From Bradyrhizobium oligotrophicum S58 (GTDB taxonomy: Bacteria; Pseudomonadota; Alphaproteobacteria; Rhizobiales; Xanthobacteraceae): a DNA stretch of 64,000 nucleotides. The notes beneath the pieces were generated by a model. That model saw nothing but the letters and a program-made list of their open reading frames with translations, was not told the origin of the DNA and did not search any database. Position numbers and translations under genes: made by a program. Positions 26,776 through 34,524 of this stretch are shown here, one piece after another; the first letter of the stretch is position 1; every line of letters starts with the position of its first letter. The DNA lies in the NCBI RefSeq assembly GCF_000344805.1, contig NC_020453.1:3195001-3259000 (forward strand), read 5' to 3'.

Positions 26776-27726
26776 TCACCTTGCGTCGGCGACGGGATGG
26801 CTGGCGCTCCACAGTTGAGCCCGCTCCGCATTGATCCGCGCCGTGGCGGCGCGTTTGCCGAGCCGCAGGCAGGTTTTCTGGTAGGTGCGGAGGAAGCGCC
26901 TGAACTCGAGATCGTCATAGCGCGGCAGGCCCTTCAGCCAGCTGCGGAAGTAGCCCCACAGCATCGCCGCGCTGCCGATCAGCGCGGGATAGGCGGGCAG
27001 GTGATAGACCGCCACCGCGAGATGATAGAGCGGCGACGTCCCCATGAAGTACTGGCCGAAGCCTTTGCGCAGACGTCCGGTCCAGATCCCGTTGTGGCTC
27101 GCACCCTGCGGCCGCAGATGGACGAAGCGCAGCGCTTCGGTATCGATGCTCTCGGCGATCCAGCCGAGCATGCGGCAGCGGTGGCAGTCGATGCCGTCCC
27201 ACATCACCTGGCGCACGAAGCCACCGATCTCCTGGAAGCACGAAACACGGTAGAACTTGGTCATGCCGACCGACATCTCGTCGCCGCAGACCTCGGGCTC
27301 CAAGGCACCGGTCTGGGGATGGACGAACCACGGCTTGCCCGAGGTCGTCCCGACCCTTGGATCGGCCTCCATCCGTTCCATCAGTAGTTCGAAGTAGCGC
27401 GGGGGCAGGTCGAGGTCCATGTCGAGCTTGCAGAGATAGTCGAAATCCTCGAGCCGCACGGTGTCCATGCCGGCATAGAAGGCTTCGATCACACCAGGGC
27501 CGACCTTGCGCCCGCCGCGATCGGCGCGGCGCACGACGCGCAGATAGGGCAGCCGCTGGGCGTAGTCCTCGAGAATGGCCGGGGTCTCGTCGGTCGATCC
27601 GTCATCGACGACGATCCACAGCGCGGGCGGCACCGATTGCGCCGCCACGCTGTCGAGCGTCCGGCGGAGATATTGTGCCTCGTCCCGGCACGGCGAGATC
27701 AGCAGGTAGCGGCGCGATGGCGTCAC
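26776..27726 (-). CDS. GT2-family glycosyltransferase
   Basis: A 316-residue inverting GT-A glycosyltransferase. The N-terminal nucleotide-binding pocket includes LISPCRDEAQYLRRTLDSV and IVVDDGSTDETPAIL (about residues 36-50). The metal-binding DxD lies in CKLDMDLDLPPRYFE (about 97-111). It starts with GTG at 27726, with AAGGGA about nine bases upstream. A hydrophobic stretch near VYHLPAYPALIGSAAML suggests membrane contact. It is transcribed with the acyltransferase, ATP-grasp, FAD and hydrolase genes (81-base gap). Confidence 0.9.
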   Translation of the reverse strand: MTPSRRYLLISPCRDEAQYLRRTLDSVAAQSVPPALWIVVDDGSTDETPAILEDYAQRLPYLRVVRRADRGGRKVGPGVIEAFYAGMDTVRLEDFDYLCKLDMDLDLPPRYFELLMERMEADPRVGTTSGKPWFVHPQTGALEPEVCGDEMSVGMTKFYRVSCFQEIGGFVRQVMWDGIDCHRCRMLGWIAESIDTEALRFVHLRPQGASHNGIWTGRLRKGFGQYFMGTSPLYHLAVAVYHLPAYPALIGSAAMLWGYFRSWLKGLPRYDDLEFRRFLRTYQKTCLRLGKRAATARINAERAQLWSASHPVADAR

Positions 27727-27805
27727 GTATGAAATCCCTTTATGGAAGCACGGAACACCGGCGCATCCTTTTGGAACAGGTGGGCATGCCGGCGCCGTTG
27801 AATAA

Positions 27806-27823
27806 ATTAAATCGTGATTTAAT
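27806..27823. promoter_or_regulatory. Perfect 18-bp AT-rich palindrome, candidate operator
   Basis: ATTAAATC-GT-GATTTAAT is a perfect inverted repeat with a two-base centre. It lies 118 bases upstream of the secreted beta-helix protein start and 80 bases upstream of the divergent GT2 gene. It overlaps promoter-like boxes TTGAAT (27798-27803) and TATTAT (27823-27828). Single arms of the same motif occur in several other promoter regions of the EPS locus. A dimeric regulator binding here is inference. Confidence 0.5.
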
Positions 27824-27940
27824 ATTATGTTGCGGCCCGTGTCAAAATCATGGTGTTTTTAAATCTGCTGCCCAGCCGCACCGCGTCCCGTCCCGTCAAT
27901 CGGGCCCGGTCCGCTCAACGAGACCAGCTTTACGGAGAGC

Positions 27941-29998
27941 ATGCGCGTCGTGATCCCCAGCAAAACGCAAACGCCGCTTCTACCATGCCGTTCGGACTGG
28001 CTTCGAGCGACCGGCAAGCGGGGCCGCATCTGTCTTGCGGCGACGCTCGCCATGCTGATCGTTCATGGCCTCTCGGAGCCGCGCGCCGCGGCCGGCGAGA
28101 CAGCCGTGCCGACCGGGGCGCCGGCATTGGCTGGCAGCCTGCTACCGGCAGAGCGAATGGTCGCGTGGAATCCCGGCCTGATGTCGGTGGGCGGGATTCC
28201 GAACCGCACCACCATCTATCGGACGCTGTCTCCGACCGGGAAGGACGACACCAGCGCGATCCAGGCCGCGCTGAGCAGTGCACCCGTTGGCCAGGTCGTG
28301 ATGCTCGGGTCCGGCACCTTCATCGTCAATGAGCCGCTCTTGATCAATCGCCCGGTCACGCTGCGCGGCGCGGGCGCGGGCACGACGAGGCTGCTGAAGT
28401 CCAATGGCGCGCGTGCCAGAACGCCGGCAGTCATCGCCGGCACCAGCGGCATCCTGACGCCGGTCGATCCGAGCTCATACCGCTACGATCCCAAGCCGGT
28501 CATCATCGTCGGGCCCTCACGCTGGAACAATGGGCCTGACAGCAGCGCCTCGCAGAACCTGCTGGTGGACGGCGCTCAGGGGGCGACCACCATCAGACTG
28601 ACCAATACAGCTGGCCTCAGGGCCGGCGACGTCGTGCTGTTGGACGAAGCCTCGGGCGCATCGTGGCAGGCGACGCCAGCGGGCTTCCCGGGGGCCGCGA
28701 AGGTCTGGCAAGGCGACCGCGTCGCCTGGAACATGCATGATCCCGTCCAGCCCGGCGACGACAATGGCGGTGCGAATGCCGAGGGCCCCTATGATCAGAC
28801 ACCCGGCGTGCTGCCGAAATCGATGACGTGGTTCGCGCGGCCCGACCGCGCCACCGCCGAGATCAAGGAGATCGCATCAGTTTCCGGCAGCGCCGTGACG
28901 TTCACCTCGCCGCTGACGATCAGCTATCGCATCAGTCACCAGGCGCAGCTTACGCCCTACAGCACCGATCCAAACAGCGGCGGCCACGCTGCGAACAATC
29001 TCGACATCCACATCGCCCATGCCGGCGTTGAAAACCTGAGCATCCTGGGTGGCGCGGATGGTGCGTTGAGGTTCGAGGCTGCGGCCTATTCCTGGGCCAA
29101 ATCCATCGAAGTGACGCAGTGGCTCGGCGAGGGCGTGGCGATCGACAATTCGTTCCGGGTCGAGCTCCGCGACTCCCATATTCACGCGGGGTCATGGCCT
29201 CAGCCCGGCGGCGCCGGATACGCGATCAGCCTTGCCTGGGGCTCGTCGGAGGTGCTGATCGAAAACAACATCCTGGTCGACGTCTGCAAGAACATGGTGT
29301 TCCGTTCATCCGGCGCGGGCAGTGTCGTCGGCTACAACTATGTCGACGACTCGTTCGATTTCGACAATCCGGGCTGGGTCGAAGTCGGCATCAATGCCTC
29401 GCACATGGCCGGCTCCCACCACGTCCTGTTCGAAGGCAATCTGTCGCACAATGCCGACAGCGACTACACGCATGGCAACGCCATCTATCTGACCTTCTTC
29501 CGCAATCATTTGACGGGCCAGCGCCAGCGCCTCGACGACCGTTCAGGCATCCGCACGGCCGGTCTTGCGTATGGGTCGTGGTGGGACTCCTTCGTCGGCA
29601 ACGTGCTCGGCCGCCCCGGGCGTATGCGTGGCTGGACCTACGATGATCCTTCGATGCGGAGCAATACGGCGCTCTGGGGGAGGGGCGGCGTCGGGAGTGT
29701 CTGGATGCTGGGTTACGATCCGGAGCGCTGGACGATGGCGCCCGATCCGAAGACATTGGCAACGGTGATCCGCGGCGGTAATTTCGACTATCTCACCAGC
29801 AAAACGGTCTGGGCCGACGGCCTGCCGGCACAGCCGCTGCCGCCGTCGCTTTATTTGAACGCCAAGCCCGGCTTCTTCGGCAACCTTCCCTGGCCTTGGG
29901 TGGATCCCACCGGTGACGCCAAGCTCCAAACGCTGCCCGCCAAGGCGAGGCTCGATGCGGGCACACCGTTCGCCGTCGCGCCTGGAGCAACCCAATAG
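27941..29998 (+). CDS. Secreted right-handed beta-helix protein (pectate-lyase-like)
   Basis: A 685-residue exported protein. An N-terminal basic leader (about residues 1-30) and hydrophobic segment (ICLAATLAMLIVHGL) end near AAAGE, consistent with a signal peptide. The start of the mature part has a DDTSAIQAALSSAPVGQVVM segment and NRPVTLRGAGAGTTRL, typical of the pectate_lyase_3/beta-helix fold. Further on, repeated short strands such as VLIENNILVDVCKNMVFRSS (about 440) continue the solenoid. Such proteins cleave or epimerise polysaccharides, so this may trim or remodel the EPS in the periplasm or outside. ATG 27941 is preceded by ACGGAGAGC. It has an AT-rich divergent promoter region with a palindrome. 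Confidence 0.85.
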   Translation: MRVVIPSKTQTPLLPCRSDWLRATGKRGRICLAATLAMLIVHGLSEPRAAAGETAVPTGAPALAGSLLPAERMVAWNPGLMSVGGIPNRTTIYRTLSPTGKDDTSAIQAALSSAPVGQVVMLGSGTFIVNEPLLINRPVTLRGAGAGTTRLLKSNGARARTPAVIAGTSGILTPVDPSSYRYDPKPVIIVGPSRWNNGPDSSASQNLLVDGAQGATTIRLTNTAGLRAGDVVLLDEASGASWQATPAGFPGAAKVWQGDRVAWNMHDPVQPGDDNGGANAEGPYDQTPGVLPKSMTWFARPDRATAEIKEIASVSGSAVTFTSPLTISYRISHQAQLTPYSTDPNSGGHAANNLDIHIAHAGVENLSILGGADGALRFEAAAYSWAKSIEVTQWLGEGVAIDNSFRVELRDSHIHAGSWPQPGGAGYAISLAWGSSEVLIENNILVDVCKNMVFRSSGAGSVVGYNYVDDSFDFDNPGWVEVGINASHMAGSHHVLFEGNLSHNADSDYTHGNAIYLTFFRNHLTGQRQRLDDRSGIRTAGLAYGSWWDSFVGNVLGRPGRMRGWTYDDPSMRSNTALWGRGGVGSVWMLGYDPERWTMAPDPKTLATVIRGGNFDYLTSKTVWADGLPAQPLPPSLYLNAKPGFFGNLPWPWVDPTGDAKLQTLPAKARLDAGTPFAVAPGATQ

Positions 29999-30039
29999 GG
30001 CTGCTGTGAGCGAGGTCCTGACGTTCCGGCACGAGATCG

Positions 30040-31428
30040 TCAGAAACGGACGCCGAGCCGCGGCCTCCACGCCAATCGTGGGCGACCGGAACGAACCGGC
30101 ATTCTAGGCACCGGCTGATGAGCGGGCACGGCTCGCTGCGACCGGCGCCAGTACCGCGCGGCCTCGACCGTCACCAGGACGAACACGACCCAGGAGACGT
30201 CGAAAGCGCGCAGCCACAAGGTTTCGAGGAAATTGTAGACCATGACGAACAGGGCGACGGACAACAGAATCCAGGCTCGCTTGGCGTCGTAGTTCATCAC
30301 GCGCCCGATGACGTGAACGGTCGTCACGAGAAAGACGAGGAGCAGGCCGAGACCGACGTAGCCAAGTTCCAGAATCGCGTCGTAGTAGCCGTTGTGGGAG
30401 TTCGGCATCGCCTTCACCCAGCCGGGGGCTTCGGTGACGCTCGGAGCGTCCGCTCCGACCAGCCAGAAGCTCTGATAGCCCCATCCGAGAAGCGGCCTCT
30501 GCGCGATCTCCATCTCCGAGAACGCCCATATCGTCGTGCGGCCCGTGAAGCTGGAATCCCCGGTCAACAGATAGGCAATGCGGCCGGTGTTGAAGCCTGC
30601 GAGCTCGCCGAACACGACATAGCCCAGCACGATGGCCGCGAGGATCAGGACCGGAGCGAGCCGCAATGTCCTCGCGATCGCGAGCGTCAGGATCGCCAGG
30701 ACGGGGGCGACGAGTGCGAGACCCAGCGCCGTCTTGGAGCTGGAGAGGAAGATCAGGACGACGGCTGCCACCGCCACGATGAGCCCGAGCGCACGACGGT
30801 AGCCGGGATACAGCATTTCGTGCACCGACAGCAGAAAGGCGATGGCGGCGAACTCGCCGAGCAGGTTCTTTCCCGAGAAATAGCCCTGATAGCCGATGTC
30901 CACCAATGCGGTGCCATATTGCGCGTAGGTCGCATAGCCGCCGGGGATCAGCAGGACGTTCAGGATCACGCCGGCCGCGAAGCAGAGGAACACGCCGCGC
31001 ATGATGTTCGCCGTCGGGCTCGCCAGCAACGCGGGCAGCACTACGGCGGTGAGGACCATCGCTTCCTGGACGAAACGGACGAAGGCGAATTCGGGTTTCA
31101 ACGCCCATACCACGCTGGCGCCGGCGAAACCGAAATACACGCAAAGGCCGACGATGTTCGGCGGCATGGAGAGCCTGCCGCCGCGACCTAGGCGTTGCGC
31201 CGCAACGACGATGGCGAGGACCGCCAATACCGGCCAGAAGATCCGGTTCTCGACGCGGCTCTCGAGCAGGCCTTGAAGCCCGGCGGACGGCGGGAAGGCG
31301 AAATAGATCAGCGGCTGAATGAGCGACGAATAGGCGAACGCCACGACCGGGATCAGCGCGCAGACGTCGAAGGTCCCCACGGCCCGCGGCCCGGCGGCCG
31401 TGAATGTCGTCGCTGGAATTCTGGGCAT
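30040..31428 (-). CDS. O-antigen ligase/polymerase family protein (Wzy-like)
   Basis: A 462-residue polytopic membrane protein with about ten to twelve hydrophobic segments and a large periplasmic loop. Family marks are FVRFVQEAMVLTAVVLPALL, GLALVAPVLAILTLAIAR and PNSHNGYYDAILELGYVGLG (about residues 340-360), the typical Wzy_C/O-antigen_lig segment. In a Wzx/Wzy system it polymerises undecaprenyl-linked repeats in the periplasm. The C-terminal about 35 residues are basic and cytoplasmic. It is convergent with the beta-helix gene (41-base gap) and the only polymerase candidate seen in the window. Confidence 0.88.
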   Translation of the reverse strand: MPRIPATTFTAAGPRAVGTFDVCALIPVVAFAYSSLIQPLIYFAFPPSAGLQGLLESRVENRIFWPVLAVLAIVVAAQRLGRGGRLSMPPNIVGLCVYFGFAGASVVWALKPEFAFVRFVQEAMVLTAVVLPALLASPTANIMRGVFLCFAAGVILNVLLIPGGYATYAQYGTALVDIGYQGYFSGKNLLGEFAAIAFLLSVHEMLYPGYRRALGLIVAVAAVVLIFLSSSKTALGLALVAPVLAILTLAIARTLRLAPVLILAAIVLGYVVFGELAGFNTGRIAYLLTGDSSFTGRTTIWAFSEMEIAQRPLLGWGYQSFWLVGADAPSVTEAPGWVKAMPNSHNGYYDAILELGYVGLGLLLVFLVTTVHVIGRVMNYDAKRAWILLSVALFVMVYNFLETLWLRAFDVSWVVFVLVTVEAARYWRRSQRAVPAHQPVPRMPVRSGRPRLAWRPRLGVRF

Positions 31429-31714
31429 TCGCGCTCTACTTCTGAAAATCCGATTCCAACGTCTGGCGAGCCGGTCCGGAGCGCCGCGGTAAGGATGATA
31501 TCCGGGCCGAAGATTAAATCAAAGCTTTGGGGCGCGCCAGACTTTGCTGCACGGCTGCCGAAAATATGTCTGTCATTCACAAATAAACCGTATTAAATAA
31601 ATCAAATGATTTAAAATTAAATGATGATTTTCGCCGGGTCAGCCGGGCGCGGCCGGGATCTCCGCAAACCCCGGCCTCCTCGTGCGGACAGGGCAGATTG
31701 AGGGAGAGCGGTCG
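31429..31714. promoter_or_regulatory. AT-rich divergent promoter region with inverted repeat
   Basis: A 286-base region between the Wzy-like and the WecG-STAS genes. GATTAAATC lies at 31512-31520. The stretch 31590-31628 is nearly all A/T and contains an inverted repeat TAAATCA-AA-TGATTTA (31598-31613), then ATTAAATGATGATT. These are variants of the motif found across the locus and probably hold both promoters. Confidence 0.45.
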
Positions 31715-32920
31715 ATGCTGACCACGCAGGAATTGCAGGAGGCCGGACGCTCCTATTATCGCGTGGACCGTTTCGGGACGGATCGCGACCGGCCCGACGT
31801 CGATACCGCAACGACGGACACCGCCGCCGTCGATGACCTCGACCGCGACGTCTACTGCGTCCTTGGAATACCGATCGATGCCATCGGCATGCGCGGCGTC
31901 CTGCGCCGCATCCGCGACGCCGCGCGGCGCAAGACACGTCTTCTGATCTCGACTCCCAATCTCAATTTCCTGGTCGCCAGTCAGTCGGACAGGAGCTTCA
32001 GGGACTCGCTGATCCTGAGCGACCTCTGTACCGTCGACGGCATGCCGGTGGTCTGGATCGCGCGGCTGATCGGAATTCCGATCAAGAGCCGCACCGCCGG
32101 CGCCGATATCTTCGATGCCCTGAAGGCGGACATCGGTTCTGCGAGCACCCTGAAGCTGTTTCTGTTCGGGGGACCGGAAGGTGGCGCCGAACGTGCCGCC
32201 CACAGGCTGAACAGCCAGCCGGGGGGATTGCACTGCGTCGGCTGGTCCAATCCGGGCTACTGCTCGGCCGAGGAGATGAGCCGGGACCACATCATCGAAG
32301 AGATCAACGCCAGCGGCGCGGACTTTCTGGTCGCCTCCTTGAGCAGCCAGAAGGGGCAGTCGTGGCTGCAGCGCAATCATCAGCGGCTCGAGATTCCGGT
32401 TCGCGCCCATCTGGGCGCTGCGCTCAATTTCCAGGCCGGCACGGTCAAGCGCGCGCCGCCGATCCTGCGCAGGCTGGGGCTGGAGTGGCTGTGGCGCATC
32501 AAGGAGGAGCCCTATCTCTGGCGCCGCTACTGGAACGACGGGACGGCGATGCTGCGGCTGCTGTTCACCCACGTGCTGCCATTCGTGTTCTGGACCTGGT
32601 GGATGCGGCGCACGCATGAGCGGGGGGAGGCCCTCACCATCACCCAGGACTATGGCTCGCGCACGGTCACGCTCAGTCTTTCAGGGCCGGCCGATGCACG
32701 GCACGTCGACAGGGCCATTCCGGTGTTCCGCGCCGCGACGGCTTCCCGCAAGCGCGTCACGCTCGATTTCTCCAATGTCTGCGCCATCGATGCGCGTTTT
32801 CTCGGATTGCTGCTGATGCTGAGGAAGCAATTGGAGGCCCAGGGCTGCGCCGGGACGTTCGTGGGCGTCTCGCCCCTGATGGCGCGAATATTCCGCATGG
32901 GCGGCCTGGATCTTCCATGA
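31715..32920 (+). CDS. WecG/TagA/CpsF glycosyltransferase fused to a C-terminal STAS domain
   Basis: A 401-residue two-domain protein. Residues about 45-290 are a GT26 transferase with STPNLNFLVASQSD, DLCTVDGMPVVWIARLIG (base Asp), and GAALNFQAGTVKRAPPILRR then LGLEWLWRIKEEP. These enzymes add the second sugar to a lipid-linked intermediate. From about residue 305 the sequence changes to a STAS-like domain (ALTITQDYGSRTVTLSLSGP; VTLDFSNVCAIDARFLGLLL). At the usual phosphorylatable Ser of anti-sigma antagonists it has IDAR, so a phospho-switch is unlikely. ATG 31715 was chosen, with GGGAGAG before it; ATG 31682 is in frame. Confidence 0.88.
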   Translation: MLTTQELQEAGRSYYRVDRFGTDRDRPDVDTATTDTAAVDDLDRDVYCVLGIPIDAIGMRGVLRRIRDAARRKTRLLISTPNLNFLVASQSDRSFRDSLILSDLCTVDGMPVVWIARLIGIPIKSRTAGADIFDALKADIGSASTLKLFLFGGPEGGAERAAHRLNSQPGGLHCVGWSNPGYCSAEEMSRDHIIEEINASGADFLVASLSSQKGQSWLQRNHQRLEIPVRAHLGAALNFQAGTVKRAPPILRRLGLEWLWRIKEEPYLWRRYWNDGTAMLRLLFTHVLPFVFWTWWMRRTHERGEALTITQDYGSRTVTLSLSGPADARHVDRAIPVFRAATASRKRVTLDFSNVCAIDARFLGLLLMLRKQLEAQGCAGTFVGVSPLMARIFRMGGLDLP

Positions 32921-33056
32921 GCGCAGCGCGCGAATATCGTCCCTCTCGCCGCTGGTCCGATGATCCACGACATCCGGCTTCGGCGCGACGGGCTACCCTG
33001 CGCTCGATCGCTGCGGACCATCCTTCACGTGAGGAGTCGTCGCTGGAGGTCGAGCG

Positions 33057-34088
33057 TTGAGCGCGGTAGCCCAGACTCGGCGCGAGGTCCTGATCGACTT
33101 CTATCGAAGCTGCTCGATGCTGTTCGTGTTCTACCATCACACCGCGAACGTGTTTCCCGATTCCGTCGACCTGTTCACCAAATTCAATCCCTTCGCCGAG
33201 CTGTTCATCGTCATTTCGGGCTTCATGGTCGGCTACGTCTATCTGCACAAGGAGCAGCATGGAGAGCTCGTCGTCCGCGGGCTGAAAGTGCTCGCCGCCT
33301 ATTTCGTCATCTCGGTGCCGGTCGCCATCGGCATGGCCGTCCTCGGCAAGAAGCGCGAGCCGGTCGGGGAGGCGATCTTCGACGTGCTGACGTTCCAATC
33401 CGAACCGACGGCCATCACGATCCTGAAATTCTACGGGTTGATGTTCCTGCTGCTGCCGCTGATCCTGCCGCTGTTCAAGCGGCACAGGGGGCTGATGCTC
33501 GCGCTCTCGGCAGCGATCTTCGTGCTCTGCACCTGGTTCGCCAACACCAGGGATCCTGCACTGGAGAATCCCGCCGCGATCCTGCTGCTGTTCTCGCTGC
33601 AGGCGCAGCTCTTTCTCATGCTGGGCACCTGGCTCGGCGACCTCCACCGCCGCAACCGCCTGATCGGCCCCCGGTTCTACGCGATCATGTTGGCGCTGTT
33701 CGTGTTTGGGCTGGTGCTGGACGGTTGCCTGGGATTTCCGAGCAATGGGGAGAAATATCCCTACCGGTTCGACAAGCTGGTCAACCTGCTTTGGACCTTG
33801 CCGCTGCTGCTGGCGCTGCTGTGGGCGTTGTTCGCGGCCACCCGGCAATGGGCGGCGGTCGCGCTGGTCCTCAATGTCGGCCAGAACTCGCTGATCGCGT
33901 TCCTGGGCTCGGAGGTCGTGCGCCAATCGGTGAAGCTGGCGCTCCTGCTCGGCGGCGTTCATCCCCAGGTCTATGGCCAGACCATGATGGGCCTGTTCGA
34001 CGTCGTCCTGGTCACCGCGGTGCTCTGGCTCTACCGAGCGCATGGGCTGCAGCGGCATCCCGTGCTGCACCCGCTGGGCGGCCGATAG
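33057..34088 (+). CDS. OpgC-like membrane protein / acyltransferase
   Basis: A 343-residue polytopic membrane protein with about nine or ten hydrophobic segments. It resembles OpgC/acyltransferase-3 proteins: REVLIDFYRSCSMLFVFYHH near the N-terminus (putative active-site His pair), then NPFAELFIVISGFMVGYVYL. OpgC succinylates osmoregulated glucans; here the target may be the EPS. The start is TTG 33057, with GGAGGT six bases upstream, the best ribosome binding site for this frame. It is the second O-acyltransferase candidate of the locus. Confidence 0.85.
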   Translation: MSAVAQTRREVLIDFYRSCSMLFVFYHHTANVFPDSVDLFTKFNPFAELFIVISGFMVGYVYLHKEQHGELVVRGLKVLAAYFVISVPVAIGMAVLGKKREPVGEAIFDVLTFQSEPTAITILKFYGLMFLLLPLILPLFKRHRGLMLALSAAIFVLCTWFANTRDPALENPAAILLLFSLQAQLFLMLGTWLGDLHRRNRLIGPRFYAIMLALFVFGLVLDGCLGFPSNGEKYPYRFDKLVNLLWTLPLLLALLWALFAATRQWAAVALVLNVGQNSLIAFLGSEVVRQSVKLALLLGGVHPQVYGQTMMGLFDVVLVTAVLWLYRAHGLQRHPVLHPLGGR

Positions 34089-34210
34089 CGGTATTTTCCG
34101 CACCGCAGTGTTGCCCCGATGCGCTTGCTCAAATCCCCCCGAGCCGCTTAGCTCATCCCTAACCATTCGCCGCTAGCCTCTCGCCACGGCCCGAGGAGGC
34201 ATGAAAACTG

Positions 34211-34471
34211 ATGTGGGTGATCGCACTTCATTTTGGAGCCGGGGCTGTGGCCGGGGCGATCTTCAATGTTCGCACGCTGCTCGTGCTCGTCGCCGTGGTT
34301 TTCGTGGAATGCATCGCGGTGTCGGTCGCGAGCGGCCTGTCTGCTGCGCTCGTATCGGTCGGCGGCCTGGTCGCAGTCCAGCTGGGCTATCTCGCCGGCA
34401 TCTATCTTCGCAGCGTTCTGGAGCGCGTCGGGATCGCGCATCCGTCCATCCGGCCAGAACATCAGCGCTGA
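34211..34471 (+). CDS. Small membrane protein, unknown function
   Basis: An 86-residue protein with two or three hydrophobic segments (about residues 4-20, 22-40 and 45-68) and a short polar tail. ATG 34211 has AGGAGG (34194-34199) at 11 bases. A second ATG at 34201, immediately after that motif, belongs to another frame. It is convergent with the ExoP/Wzc kinase gene and separated from it by a hairpin. No family recognised; small membrane proteins occur beside EPS kinases, but a role is speculative. Confidence 0.65.
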   Translation: MWVIALHFGAGAVAGAIFNVRTLLVLVAVVFVECIAVSVASGLSAALVSVGGLVAVQLGYLAGIYLRSVLERVGIAHPSIRPEHQR

Positions 34472-34482
34472 GCTAAGCCCGG

Positions 34483-34524
34483 GATGATCGACGGCGCGCA
34501 CCCACCGGCGCGCGCCGGATCATC
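34483..34524. terminator. Bidirectional hairpin between convergent genes
   Basis: GATGATC (34483-34489) and GATCATC (34518-34524) flank an inner GGCGCGC/GCGCGC pairing, giving a strong stem-loop between the stop codons of the small membrane protein and the ExoP-like kinase genes. It reaches the kinase stop codon. No long T tract follows, so termination rather than mRNA protection is inferred from position. Confidence 0.55.

Noticed and set aside
30018..30043. Terminator between the beta-helix and polymerase genes
   Set aside because: Only six-base arms (CTGACG/CGTCAG), no T tract, and the second arm enters the polymerase coding end; too weak.
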